Assembly: GCA_025765595.1 (NCBI GenBank)
Contig: JAIVFH010000057.1
Span: 62,001-126,000, forward strand
Reading direction: 5' to 3'
Length of the DNA stretch: 64,000 bases
Origin: Obelidium mucronatum
Lineage: Eukaryota > Chytridiomycota > Chytridiomycetes > Chytridiales > Chytriomycetaceae
In this document: piece by piece, positions 55,662 to 64,000 of the stretch
Position numbering within the stretch: position 1 is the stretch's first letter
How the letters are laid out: each line of letters starts with the position of its first letter
Made by a program: the position numbers and the translations under genes
The notes under the pieces: model-generated
Database searches by the model: none
The model's input: the letters and a program-made list of their open reading frames with translations, nothing else
What the model was told of the DNA's origin: nothing

Positions 55662-57338
55662 TCACAAATTGAAACGTCCAGTACTGAAAAATGGAAATGG
55701 ATTTACAGCAACCTGTTCTTCTCCGGTAGTCTCAGGGGCTTCTGTTGTATCTTCTGTGGTGTAGTACGTGATAGAAGCACCCATGACTTTTAGACTAATG
55801 GGTTTGCCGTCTCCTTTCCCGTTTGCATGTTTACAGGTCTGCTGGAAGTGCTTGAACATTACTCTCTGGTCCAGCTTGTTGTATTCTTTGCATTCCAGGC
55901 AGATTTCAGCTACACCATTCTTTCGGAGAACTTCTTTGTGACTCTCGGAAGGGAATCTACATTGGCGGTTTGTGTGACTCCGCCCTGATGCTCCAATAGG
56001 GTGCGACATACATGGCTGGTCTAGAACGGACACTGGTGCCGTCTGCGGGGTTGCTGCGGTGCTAAGGTTCGGGTTTGCGGTGATCCCTGTGTTCGCAGGG
56101 ATGGGGCCAACCGTTGCTGTGACCGGGGCACTTGTCCGTTGTCGCTTTGGTTCGGGGGCTGAGTTGAAGGTCCGTCCATGACCCCTTCTTTCGGCGTACT
56201 CCATGAGTGATGGCAAGTCGGGCTTCGATTCGGCATCTACGAAATTCTGAAGTTCTATGGGCAGCAGCTCGACGTAACGTTCTCTGCTTAGCACCGTTGC
56301 CGTCCACTCCAGCATTGAAGTGAGTTCGTTGTTGAAGGTTACGATGTCTTTTCCTGCTGGAGCTGCATAGTTCGACGCTGCGGAGAAAACTCTCTCATCG
56401 ACTGCTGCCAAGCTGCAGTTGAAGTGCACGGCTAGAATCTTCCGGCAAAGGTCCTTGTAGTCGTCGGCATCCATTCGCTCTATCACTCTTTTCGCCGTCC
56501 CTTCGTCGAGCATGTGTCGGTAGAGCTCTTGTCGCAGAGATTTCGACAGATCATTGCCGTTTGCTTTGGAGTAGTAGTTCTTAGCTTTCGCGAGCCATCT
56601 GCAGAGATTCATGAAAGTAGTGTTGGTGACTCCATGTTCAAACCACTCCATTTCTTTGGGGATCTTCAGTTCCGTTGTCTTCGCAGGTGCTGCTTTGTGG
56701 TGATTCAAGGCCACGGAAATCGAGGCGGCTATGGCAGCTGGTAGGTCGAGTCCTGGAGGCGTCCAGCTTCCGGCGGTCTGGAACGGTGTTGAACTCCCCG
56801 AGGCTCGGGTTGAGGCAAGCGCTGATGCCGTTTGGACCACTGCTTCCGTTTCGGCTGCATCTCGGATCAAGCCGCTCCAGTATTGGAGATGCTGCGTCCA
56901 TCCTTCGATCTCTGTCGTTAACTAATTTCGTGTTTTTTAGAAGCCCTTCAGGTGTCGTTGCAGGCTAACCTTCTTGTGCTTCGTCTCCCACTCCTCTCTT
57001 GTCTGTCCGTCTTTCTCTATGTACCTGTCCACGGTGCCTAGATCCAGGAGCGCTCTTTTCGAGGAGGCGCTCTGCCGATGCGCTTCTCTCATTTTTCCTG
57101 GGGCTCTCTCCAATTCGCTTCTGAGGGCCTCCCGTGAGTTCGCTTCTTTCTTTTCCAACAGTATCTTCGCCTTCTGCGTTGCCGCTAACTCTGCGACTTT
57201 TGCTTGGTATTTGTCAACGCTCTCCACGTCTGTGGTTGAGCTGATATCTCCGAAGGCGGTGATTTCGTTCATCAGCGACGATAGTTTTGCTTGCAGCTCT
57301 TCTGCTGCGAGGGTGGACATTGATTGTTGGTGATTCAT
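55662..57338 (-). CDS. gag: Gag polyprotein, two exons
   Basis: Exon 1 (57338-56970) begins MNHQQSMSTLAAEELQ and is helical and charged. Exon 2 (56921-55662) carries the gag core (FEHGVTNTTFMNLCRWLAKA, DEGTAKRVIERMD), a Pro/Thr-rich linker and a Cys/His region (CMSHP...HTNRQC...CLEC...HFQQTCKH) near 55990-55830, probably an atypical zinc knuckle. The exons are in the same frame but separated by TAA and TAG within 56922-56969; that 48-bp segment starts GTTAGC and ends ATTAG, so splicing removes both stops in phase. The frame ends with TGA at 55662. Confidence 0.8.
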
Positions 57339-57687
57339 CGCTTGGGTGGGGAAAACAGGGAATCGTGTTTGTTCCCTCTTTTTTTGGGGCTTGTTGCTTT
57401 TTCGCCCGTCCCGTGACCTGTCACGTGATCCTGTTGTGTGCGCAAACGCTCCCTCTGTATCTTGTCGATCCGATTAGGGTTTCGCTGCTTGGGTCGGCTA
57501 AGCTCAATTTCCATCTTCCATTGAATTAAGGACTCTCCCTTCCTGCATCCTGTCCTTTCTCTCTTTCTCTTTTTTTTTACAAAGACAATAAACAACGTAA
57601 TTGAACATGAATACATGTTAGTGCTCGGTTAACATCCGTAATTACGGTGCTAGGACAATTTTGTCTTCGACAAGTAGCGGGAATTAA

Positions 57688-58124
57688 GCGATAACGGTCG
57701 CTAGCCGGGTCCAAGCGAAGACCAATCGTTTGTGCGATAACGGTCGCGAACCGAGTCCAAGCGAAGACCAATCGTTTGTGCGATAACGGTCGCGAACCGA
57801 GTCCAAGCGAAGACCAATCGTTTGTGCGATAACGGTCGCGAACCGAGTCCAAGCGAAGACCAATCGTTTGTGCGATAACGGTCGCGAACCGGGTCCAAGC
57901 GAAGACCAATCGTTTGTGCGATAACGGTCGCGAACCGGGTCCAAGCGAAGACCAATCGTTTGTGCGATAACGGTCGCGAACCGAGTCCAAGCGAAGACCA
58001 ATCGTTTGTGCGATAACGGTCGCGAACCGGGTCCAAGCGAAGACCAATCGTTTGTGCGATAACGGTCGCGAACCGAGTCCAAGCGAAGACCAATCGTTTG
58101 TGCGATAACGGTCGCGAACCGGGT
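57688..58124. repeat. 46-bp minisatellite in retrotransposon leader, about 9.5 copies
   Basis: Unit GCGATAACGGTCGCGAACCG followed by (A/G)GTCCAAGCGAAGACCAATCGTTTGT. Copies start at 57688, 57734, 57780, 57826, 57872, 57918, 57964, 58010, 58056 and 58102 (partial). Units differ mainly at one A/G position; the first copy is more diverged. It lies in the untranslated leader between the 5' LTR and gag. Confidence 0.97.
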
Positions 58125-58220
58125 GTTGCTATATGGGATCCTGCCTCTCCTCTGTGCTTCCAGGTAACTCTCATACTCCTGTACACTCCTGAATAGAGGC
58201 CGACGACTCAAAGGAAAAAA

Positions 58221-58331
58221 TGTGGAGCTCAGCTGGGTAACCGTTGGTGGGACAGATGAGATCCTTTGGAACGTCTGACTTTATTACTAATTATCTCTCT
58301 CCTATGTCTTATGGTTCTCCAGAATACGACA
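58221..58331 (-). repeat. 5' LTR (111 bp)
   Basis: Identical by eye to 51794-51904 and followed by the second ATCCC target copy. On the sense strand it begins TGTCGTATTC and ends CTCCACA. Confidence 0.93.
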
Positions 58332-58336
58332 ATCCC
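58332..58336. repeat. Target-site duplication (right), ATCCC
   Basis: Matches 51789-51793 on the other side of the element. Confidence 0.85.
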
Positions 58337-58405
58337 CAAAAAAAACACAGATTTTATTGAGCCAATCAATGTGGCAGCGATATGGCATGTATATTGTAAA
58401 AAAGT

Positions 58406-59173
58406 TATTCCGAGTCTGTTGCTTTATTTGCAACCGCTTGTTGACGAATCATTCGGTCATACTGAACCTTACAAAAAGTAAAACGTGAATAAAAATTATT
58501 TGGAATAACAATAGAACTCGTACCCTATTCTTTCGAAACATGGCTTCAGCCGCAGGTTGCGCTGGACTCGCAGGATTCGGATCATTCAACAGATCTTGGA
58601 TTCCAAGAAGGATTTGCTTCACAGTGATACTGGGTCTCCAATCTTGCTGTTCGTTGATGATACTGAGACAGACGTCGCCCGATTGGAATACATTGGGGCT
58701 GGTGGGGAAAGAAAAAAAAATAGTATCAGAGGGGGGGGGGGGGAGGACATGAGCACGACTCTGTTTTCAAAAATGTTACTTTACTGAAAGATTGTGGGAG
58801 TAAAGATGCAACGAGGTGGTTTCTGTGGGTACTCGATCGGAAACACGAGCATCATTTTGTACATCCCACCTTCCCAAGGGGTATCTTTCTTTCCTGAAAG
58901 AGAGAAAGAGAGAAAAGTGTAAACAAGGAGTACCAAAACAATCGAAAAAAATACCTGGGATCCCAACTTGCCACTTCATCAGATTCAAGGAATTATCTTT
59001 GTTCTTGTCGGGTCTTGCGTAGAAGCCAAAAGCTGGAAAGGGTTGTGTTTGGTTTTTTTTTGGAAGTAAACAAACAGACTTTTTGTTGACAGCGCTTATT
59101 GCTGTACTCAACGATGGTCTTTCCGCCATTGTTTTCTTTCTTCAGTGAGTCGTGCTGTGCATAAGGCGTTCAT
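58406..59173 (-). CDS. UBC9: SUMO-conjugating E2 enzyme UBC9
   Basis: Transfers SUMO from the E1 to substrates in the nucleus. Start ATG at 59173 ([20 protein letters not shown]). Splicing joins this to PFGFYARP exactly as in known UBC9 (WRKDHPFGFYARP), using a GTTGAG donor. Exon 2 covers [11 protein letters not shown], the next [13 protein letters not shown] and [11 protein letters not shown]. Splicing at about 58784 creates the HPN motif, followed by catalytic Cys in [10 protein letters not shown], then [20 protein letters not shown]. The final exon reads [20 protein letters not shown], stop at 58406. Full-length for the family (about 160 residues) with all key residues. The retrotransposon lies 75 bp beyond the stop. 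Confidence 0.95.
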
Positions 59174-59395
59174 TATTGCAGGGGGGGGGGGAGGTTTGGT
59201 TGCAAAAGCTGAATGATCCCAGGTATTTTTTGTTTTGTCCGAAACCCAGAAAAATAGATGACAAGGTAACAACAGGTTACAAAAAAAAAAAAAAACTAAA
59301 GAAATAAACCACTGTACACTACATTTCTCTAAAACCAAACCCACCTCCCCATTTATTATTCTTTCCAGTTTCACTCAGGAAACTGATTTGTTTTT

Positions 59396-60685
59396 TTAAA
59401 CTGAACCCTTCTTTTGCAACACTAGACTCGATGTTTGCTTGCTAATAGAACTATTTGCTTTACTATTGTTGTTATGATGGCTGCTTCCTTCATTCGCTGC
59501 TTTCCTTACTCCCACCCATACAAACTCCATATTCAAGAGCCTTGCAAACACCCAGCTTTGGATAGCATAGACTATTGGGAACAGCATTGGATCTGTTCCT
59601 GCGGCGAAATTGCACCATAGTATCAAACTGTTTGTGATTAGAATCACGAAACTTCGAAGCACTTGATTTTTTGTTTTGTTTTTGTTGGCAAGTTTTTTTT
59701 TCAATATTAATAAGAAGAATCATTAAAAAAAAAAGGAGGTAAATTACCGTTTTCTGAGATTAAAATATAAAGAACGTTTGCAAACGATTGACCATTGACG
59801 CCAATCGAAAAACAGTTTTTGAGCCTCTGTTTACAAAACCAGAGTGACACGATTGTAGCAACAAAATCGCAAAGGAGATCAGCCGCGCTGACTCTATTAA
59901 ATATCAAAAAAAAAAAGAAAGAAAAAAAGTCAAATTATATAGAAATAAAACCAAAAAAAAAAAATCTCTTACCCTGACCCACTCAATGGATTCTGAATAA
60001 ACACACAAGATCCATTCACCCATACGGCGTTGGATGTGATGAGATCAAATAGGGCCCATCCGGCTCGATGTAGTACGCAAATCAATGCAATCACTAACGT
60101 TGTTTTATCGAAACCTGCTACACTCCATGATTTGAAGAGTATAAAGGAATCTGAGGAACGGAAGTATAAGGTTAGTGAATGGATAAATCGGAAAGTAAGA
60201 AAGGAAAACACCGCCTACGGCGGTAGAATAAGAAGAAAAGAAAGAAAAACACGAAAAGAAAGAAAATCACCGCCTACGGCGGTGGGAAGGCGGTAGAATA
60301 AAGAAGAAAAGTAAGAAAAACACCGCCTTCGGCGGTAGAAGACACCGCCTTCGGCGGTAGAGAACACCGCCTTCGGCGGTAGAAAACACCGCCTACGGCG
60401 GTAGAAAACACCGCCTTCGGCGGTAAAAAATACCGCCTTCGGCGGTAAACGAAAGAATCTCACCAAAAACAAGATAATACAATTGAGCAAAAACATTACA
60501 CAAGAAATCAGCAATCCAACAACTCTGTGGATTCAAAAGAAACGAATACAGAAACATGAAATTGTAAACAAGAGACAAGATATTAAACAAGCTCATGATA
60601 ATAAATAAAGGACTGTATATCCGGCGTGGTGTGTCAATGGATGGTTCTGTTTTTTTATGTTGAATCAATGAGTGATACATCGCAA

Positions 60686-60721
<36 letters not shown>

Positions 60722-60992
60722 TTCCTCTCTTCTCATCCTCACCTTCAAAAATGTGAACAATATAAAGAATCAAACCACCAATACTCATTTCAAAAGCGGA
60801 ACCCAAAATAAAGGTGGTGATGGGAATGACAATGGTGGAACTCCAGAGTGTTGTTGAGTCGGAGTGAGTTTGATTTCCGAGGCTGGAGTAAGAAAACGCC
60901 ATGAGATTGCTACTACTACTACCGGCACTGGGTGTGTACTGTTGTTGTTGTTGTTGCAGTGCCGTAGAATAGCGTAGTGAATGGAACGACAT
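59396..60992 (-). CDS. Seven-transmembrane protein, family unknown
   Basis: From the ATG at 60992 (MSFHSLRYSTALQQQQQQ) I count seven hydrophobic segments: about 60850-60760, 60600-60540, 60525-60465, 60130-60060, 59890-59830, 59770-59620 and 59580-59500. The tail is hydrophilic and Asn/Ser-rich, ending VLQKKGSV. Introns: about 60735-60650 (with a run of about 30 T), 60458-60154 (filled by palindromes), 59985-59895 and 59755-59700. Topology suits a receptor, but I find no class-specific motif (no DRY, NPxxY or class C signature). An ATG at 61022 is also in frame. The divergent acyltransferase start is 130 bp away. Confidence 0.6.
60209..60447. repeat. Array of GC-rich palindromes inside an intron of the 7TM gene
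   Basis: Eight copies of ACCGCC-(TTC/TAC)-GGCGGT, mostly exact, at 60209, 60268, 60322, 60347, 60367, 60387, 60407 and 60431. The last five are spaced about 20 bp apart with short A/G-rich spacers (TAGAAAACA). They occupy most of an intron with donor GTGAGA at about 60458 and acceptor CCTCAG at about 60154. The same element forms the array at 10393-11053. Confidence 0.92.
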
Positions 60993-61122
60993 TATAGTTT
61001 TTCGTGGAACCAAACAATGCACACCAACAAAAAGCGCGTCCGTGCAGAGTGAGTGACATGGAGAATGAAATCGTTTTTGCTTGTGCTTGTTCCATATTTA
61101 GACAACCAGTCAAAGAAAAGAA

Positions 61123-62544
61123 ATGGATATAGTCAAGAGCCTCTTCTTTGGCAGCGCCACGATCCCGGGCAGCGCGCCGGGCAGTGCGGGAGCCAGCGGC
61201 GAGGCGCCGGCGCGCAAAGAAGCAGAAAAGGCCAAGAAGACGCCGCTCTTCTTTGCGCGGCTCTTTGTGTTTGCGCTGCTGTGGGTTCTCGTGCCGCTCG
61301 CGGCGGTGCTCGTCGGCGCCGTTGCGCTGCCGCTGCTCGCCGCGGGCCACGCCGCCTTCCGCGCCGCCGTGCGCCACGTCGAGAAAGCCGTCGGCGCCCT
61401 CGTCGTCTTCACCGCCTACCTCTTCACGCCCGGCGCTGCCCTCGTCGTGTCCGGCGACCTGCCGCGCATGCACGCCGACCGCAAGATGGTCGTCATGGCG
61501 AACCACCAAATCTACCCAGACTGGCTGTATCTGTGGTGCGTGGCGTGGCACAGGTATTTGTGTTGTGTTTTGGTTCTTGTTCTTGTACGTATCACTCATC
61601 AAACACTCACTCATTCAACATGGAACAGAAACTTGCACGGCGATTTCAGAGTCATGATGATCAAAGTCCTCAGCATGATTCCCATCCTGGGCCAAGCAAT
61701 GTCGCTTTTCGAATTCATCTACCTCAACCAAAAACTCGACAAGGACAGACCCATTCTCAGGAAAAACTTGTCGCTAGCACGCAAAGACAAGAACCTACCC
61801 CTTTGGATGCTGATTTTCCCCGAAGGAACCCTAAACACCCCAGGAAACATTGAAAAGAGCAGAAAATACGCTGAAAAGATGGGCACCTTGGATTCTCACC
61901 CGAACCATTGTATCCTGCCAAAGAGCACCGGTCTGTTTTACACTATTCAAGACCTGCAGCCAGTCGCTACTGATGTTTTTGACCTGACAATTGGTTACTC
62001 TGGAGTCAAACCAAACGAAATCCCTTTTGAAGTATTGCTTCCAGACAAGGTCTTTCTCAATGGCCAGTACCCACTCGAAATCCACGTCCACTGTACCCAT
62101 TTCTCTGTCCCCGAAATACCCGGCTTCACCCCCGACTCAATCAACTCGCTCGAAGAAGACCGCAAAAAGCCTTTTGACGAATGGCTTCGCAACGTGTGGA
62201 CCGCCAAAGACGCCCGTCTTTCTCGCTTCTACAATACAGGCTCCCTGCTTTCAAAAGAAGAAGTCGACTCGAAAACATTTGTCACTACGCATGTCCCACT
62301 GATTCCAAGAAGCAGTGACTTTTTCTACCTGTTTGGTCTCCTCTTTGCTGGGTACTCGATTCTGCCCTTGTACTGGACCGTCATTTATTATTCCTTGTAT
62401 CTCATTTTTTCAGCAGTTTATTATCTGGGGTGGACATTGATTCAAGTTGTTGGGTTCAGTAGGCTTATTCTCTGGACAGCATTGATTTTGTTTTTGGATG
62501 GGTTGGTGCGGAAACGTAGATTGGATCAGGATGTTTTTGGATAA
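61123..62544 (+). CDS. Membrane lysophospholipid acyltransferase (LCLAT1/AGPAT type), copy 2
   Basis: Paralogue of the gene at 12172-13693. Motifs: ANHQIYPDW (61500-61525), GDFRVMMIKVLSMIPILGQA (61650), LPLWMLIFPEGTLN (61800) and RSTGLF-type KSTGLFYTIQDL (61920). Two or three hydrophobic segments lie at each end. A 75-bp intron (61554-61628, donor GTATTT, acceptor AACAG) joins WHR to NLHGDF as in the paralogue; since 75 is divisible by three and has no stop, the frame reads straight through it. Exon 1 is very GC-rich with GC-ending codons, unlike exon 2 and unlike the paralogue. It ends at 62544 and is followed by broken copies of its own 3' end. Confidence 0.9.
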   Translation: MDIVKSLFFGSATIPGSAPGSAGASGEAPARKEAEKAKKTPLFFARLFVFALLWVLVPLAAVLVGAVALPLLAAGHAAFRAAVRHVEKAVGALVVFTAYLFTPGAALVVSGDLPRMHADRKMVVMANHQIYPDWLYLWCVAWHRYLCCVLVLVLVRITHQTLTHSTWNRNLHGDFRVMMIKVLSMIPILGQAMSLFEFIYLNQKLDKDRPILRKNLSLARKDKNLPLWMLIFPEGTLNTPGNIEKSRKYAEKMGTLDSHPNHCILPKSTGLFYTIQDLQPVATDVFDLTIGYSGVKPNEIPFEVLLPDKVFLNGQYPLEIHVHCTHFSVPEIPGFTPDSINSLEEDRKKPFDEWLRNVWTAKDARLSRFYNTGSLLSKEEVDSKTFVTTHVPLIPRSSDFFYLFGLLFAGYSILPLYWTVIYYSLYLIFSAVYYLGWTLIQVVGFSRLILWTALILFLDGLVRKRRLDQDVFG

Positions 62545-62639
62545 CTCATTGATTGATTGATTGATTGATTGAATTTGTTTTTTTGTTTTGTTTGTTGTTT
62601 GTTTGTTATAAGTAAACTTTTGTGAATTATGTGTCCTTT

Positions 62640-63060
62640 TGTTGAATTTTTATACGACATATTCTTCATTGCTTTCAAAAAAAGAACTCGACTCGAAAAA
62701 CATTTGTCACAACACATGTCCCACTGAATTCCAAGAGAGCAGTGACTTTTTTCTACCTGTTTGGTCTCCTCTTTGCTGGGGTACTCGATCCTGCCATTGT
62801 ACTGGACCGTCATTTATTAATTCCTTGTATCTCCATTTTTTTTCAGCAGTTTATTATCTGGGGTGGACATTGATTCAAGTTGTTGGGTTCAGTAGGCTTA
62901 TTCTCTGGACGGCATTGATTTTGTTTTTGGATGGGTTGGTACGGAAACGTAGATTGGATCAGGATGTTTTTGGATAACTTGATTGATTGATTGATTGATT
63001 GAATTTGTTTTTTTTGTTTTGTTTGTTTGTTTGTTATAAGTAAACTTTTGTGAATTATGT
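62640..63060 (+). pseudogene. Tandem partial copy of the acyltransferase 3' end (copy A)
   Basis: Matches the last part of the acyltransferase coding region and its 3' UTR from CTTTCAAAAG (62671) to the GATT repeat and TTTGTTATAAG. Relative to the intact gene it carries several one-base insertions (for example GAAAAAC, GACTTTTTTC, GCTGGGGTAC, ATTAATTCC) that break the frame, so no full domain is encoded. The hydrophobic C-terminal segment remains readable (LGWTLIQVVGFSRLILWTAL). Confidence 0.85.
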
Positions 63061-63407
63061 GTCTTTTTGTTGAATCTCTATATGACATTCTTCATTGCTT
63101 TCAAAAAAAGAACTCGACTCGAAAAACATTTGTCACAACACAATGTCCCCACTGATTCCAAGAGAGCAGTGACTTTTTTCTACCTGTTTGGTCTCCTCTT
63201 TGCTGGGGTACTCGATCCTGCCCTTGTACTGGACCGTCATTTATTAATTCCTTGTATCTCCATTTTTTTTCAGCAGTTTATTATCTGGGGTGGACATTGA
63301 TTCAAGTTGTTGGGTTCAGTAGGCTTATTCTCTGGATAGCATTGATTTTGTTTTTGGATGGGTTGGTGCGGAAACGTAGATTGGATCAGGATGTTTTTGG
63401 ATAACTC

Positions 63408-63450
<43 letters not shown>

Positions 63451-63500
63451 TTGTTTTTTTGTTTTGTTGGTTGGTTGTTTGGTATAAGTAAAATTTTGTG
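63061..63500 (+). pseudogene. Tandem partial copy of the acyltransferase 3' end (copy B)
   Basis: Same unit again, about 425 bp after copy A, from TTTCAAAAAAAG (63099) to GATTGATT repeats (63411-63447). It shares most indels of copy A (GAAAAAC, GAGAGCAGTGACTTTTTTC, GCTGGGGTACTCGATCC), so copies A and B have a common origin. A T-run of about 28 follows at 63508-63535. Confidence 0.85.
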
Positions 63501-63665
63501 GATAAGTCTTTTTTTTTTTTTTTTTTTTTTTTTTTACTGCCGCTCGGCAATGTATTCCCTTTTTATTCCGGTCTCTTATCGTCAAAGTCAGTGTAAGTGT
63601 ATTCTATTGGGAATAAAGAATCAGGCAGATTGTAAATCCAACACAAAGAGGGGAATCAACAAAAG

Positions 63666-64000
63666 ATGGTTTACTATTCCCTCCGTCTGCTGATTACCTG
63701 GACTTGTCTTCAGACACTTTATGCCGACGCTGCTGCCGTCGTTCCGATTCCTGGGCTTGTTATCAACACAGCTGATCAAGTGGGTTTTGAGCTTGTGTGA
63801 TTTCCCCTTTTTTTTCTCAACCAAATGTAATCAGATCTATCGGTTAAGCGCAACGGACCAACCGGGAACGCCTATCGGAATAAAACTCCCCGACAAGTTG
63901 GACCCACAGTATGCAAATTACACTGAAGCGTGGGTACTGCTATGGTTTGGATCTGTCGAGAGCCACGACTTTACACCAGGAGAAGAGTTTGTGCCCGCCG
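63666..64000 (+). CDS. Start of a secreted or membrane protein, function unknown (3' end outside window)
   Basis: The ATG at 63666 encodes a hydrophobic signal peptide (MVYYSLRLLITWTCLQTLYA) and DAAAVVPIPGLVINTADQ. An intron (about 63780-63834, donor GTGGGT, acceptor ATCAG) leads to IYRLSATDQPGTPIGIKLPD and EAWVLLWFGSVESHDFTPGE, still open at 64000. I do not recognise a family from these roughly 95 residues. Confidence 0.55.

Larger units (their letters stand above)
51794..58331 (-). mobile_element. Complete Ty3/gypsy chromodomain LTR retrotransposon (chromovirus), 6,538 bp
   Basis: Two identical 111-bp LTRs (TG...CA), a 5-bp ATCCC target duplication and gag-protease-RT-RNase H-integrase-chromodomain order, all on the minus strand, define a full element. 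Order in the sense direction: 5' LTR (58331-58221), leader with a 46-bp minisatellite, gag in two exons, a small ORF, protease, pol, purine tract, 3' LTR (51904-51794). LTR identity implies a recent insertion. I see no standard TGG-type tRNA primer site next to the 5' LTR; the sense sequence there begins TTTTTTCCTTTGAGTCG. It sits between convergent genes, 75 bp past the UBC9 stop. The long open pol frame suggests potential activity. Gag, protease and pol are separated by stops or frame changes described with those entries. Confidence 0.95.

Noticed and set aside
55662..55700. A second gag intron that would remove the TGA stop at 55662
   Set aside because: A GTTGCT...TTTCAG pair exists but would give a 33-bp intron and leave the TGA downstream of it; no better pair was found.
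57577..58211. Three overlapping 156-175-codon ORFs in the retrotransposon leader
   Set aside because: They arise because the 46-bp repeat has no stop in any frame; all three encode the same cyclic peptide, so no one frame is favoured.
60215..60514. ORFs repeating FTAEGGVFYRRRRCFLPPKAV-type peptides
   Set aside because: Readthrough of the intronic palindrome array; clear GTGAGA donor and CCTCAG acceptor remove it.

Overview
This is nuclear DNA of a fungus, and I infer an early-diverging zoosporic (chytrid-like) one. Genes carry many short GT..AG introns of about 48-75 bp. Two GH18 chitinases, an MNN1-type mannosyltransferase and a chitin-binding mucin-like protein point to a chitin-walled fungus. 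A double-Cache receptor, a class C GPCR, a ROCK kinase and tandem adenylate kinase domains with a coiled coil fit a motile, sensing zoospore stage better than Dikarya. Species assignment is not possible from sequence alone.

Layout. 1-4.0 kb: 5'-truncated tandem adenylate/UMP-CMP kinase with coiled-coil tail (+). 4.4-6.2 kb: chitinase (-). 6.6-8.7 kb: Cache-type membrane receptor (-). 9.1-13.7 kb: anoctamin and, 47 bp upstream of it, an LCLAT/AGPAT-type acyltransferase (-). 13.9-29.7 kb, all minus strand: ROCK-like kinase, cyclin E-like protein, TPX2 homologue, unknown basic protein, second chitinase. 30.6-35.7 kb: vigilin (+). 35.8-42.9 kb: GT71 mannosyltransferase with a 3'-end relic, then a CBM5 mucin (-). 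43.3-49.0 kb: NVL/RIX7 AAA-ATPase and a PstS-domain class C GPCR (-). 49.3-51.5 kb: acidic protein (+). 51.8-58.3 kb: complete Ty3/gypsy chromodomain retrotransposon with identical 111-bp LTRs and a 5-bp target duplication. 58.4-61.0 kb: UBC9 and a 7TM protein (-). 61.1-63.5 kb: second acyltransferase (+) followed by two broken tandem copies of its 3' end. 63.7-64 kb: start of a secreted protein (+).

How the genes relate. Wall turnover (chitinases, CBM5 mucin, GT71), environmental sensing (Cache receptor, PstS-GPCR) and cell division (cyclin E-like, TPX2, ROCK) are represented. No operon-like pathway links them. Two pairs of paralogues (chitinases, acyltransferases) sit in the same window.

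Most notable: (1) a bacterial-type phosphate-binding (PstS) ectodomain fused to an EGF-like module and a class C 7TM domain; (2) arrays of 15-16 bp perfect GC-rich palindromes filling introns of two unrelated membrane-protein genes; (3) GC-rich first exons in four genes, with an AT-richer paralogue as internal control; (4) a spliceable 48-bp intron inside the retrotransposon gag; (5) 3'-end tandem partial duplications behind two genes.

Caution on quality: every frame break I resolved in a conserved coding region needs one base to be skipped (+1), in unrelated contexts and often in a short homopolymer. I read these as residual insertion errors of a long-read assembly rather than as pseudogenes. 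Exon boundaries were placed by eye.
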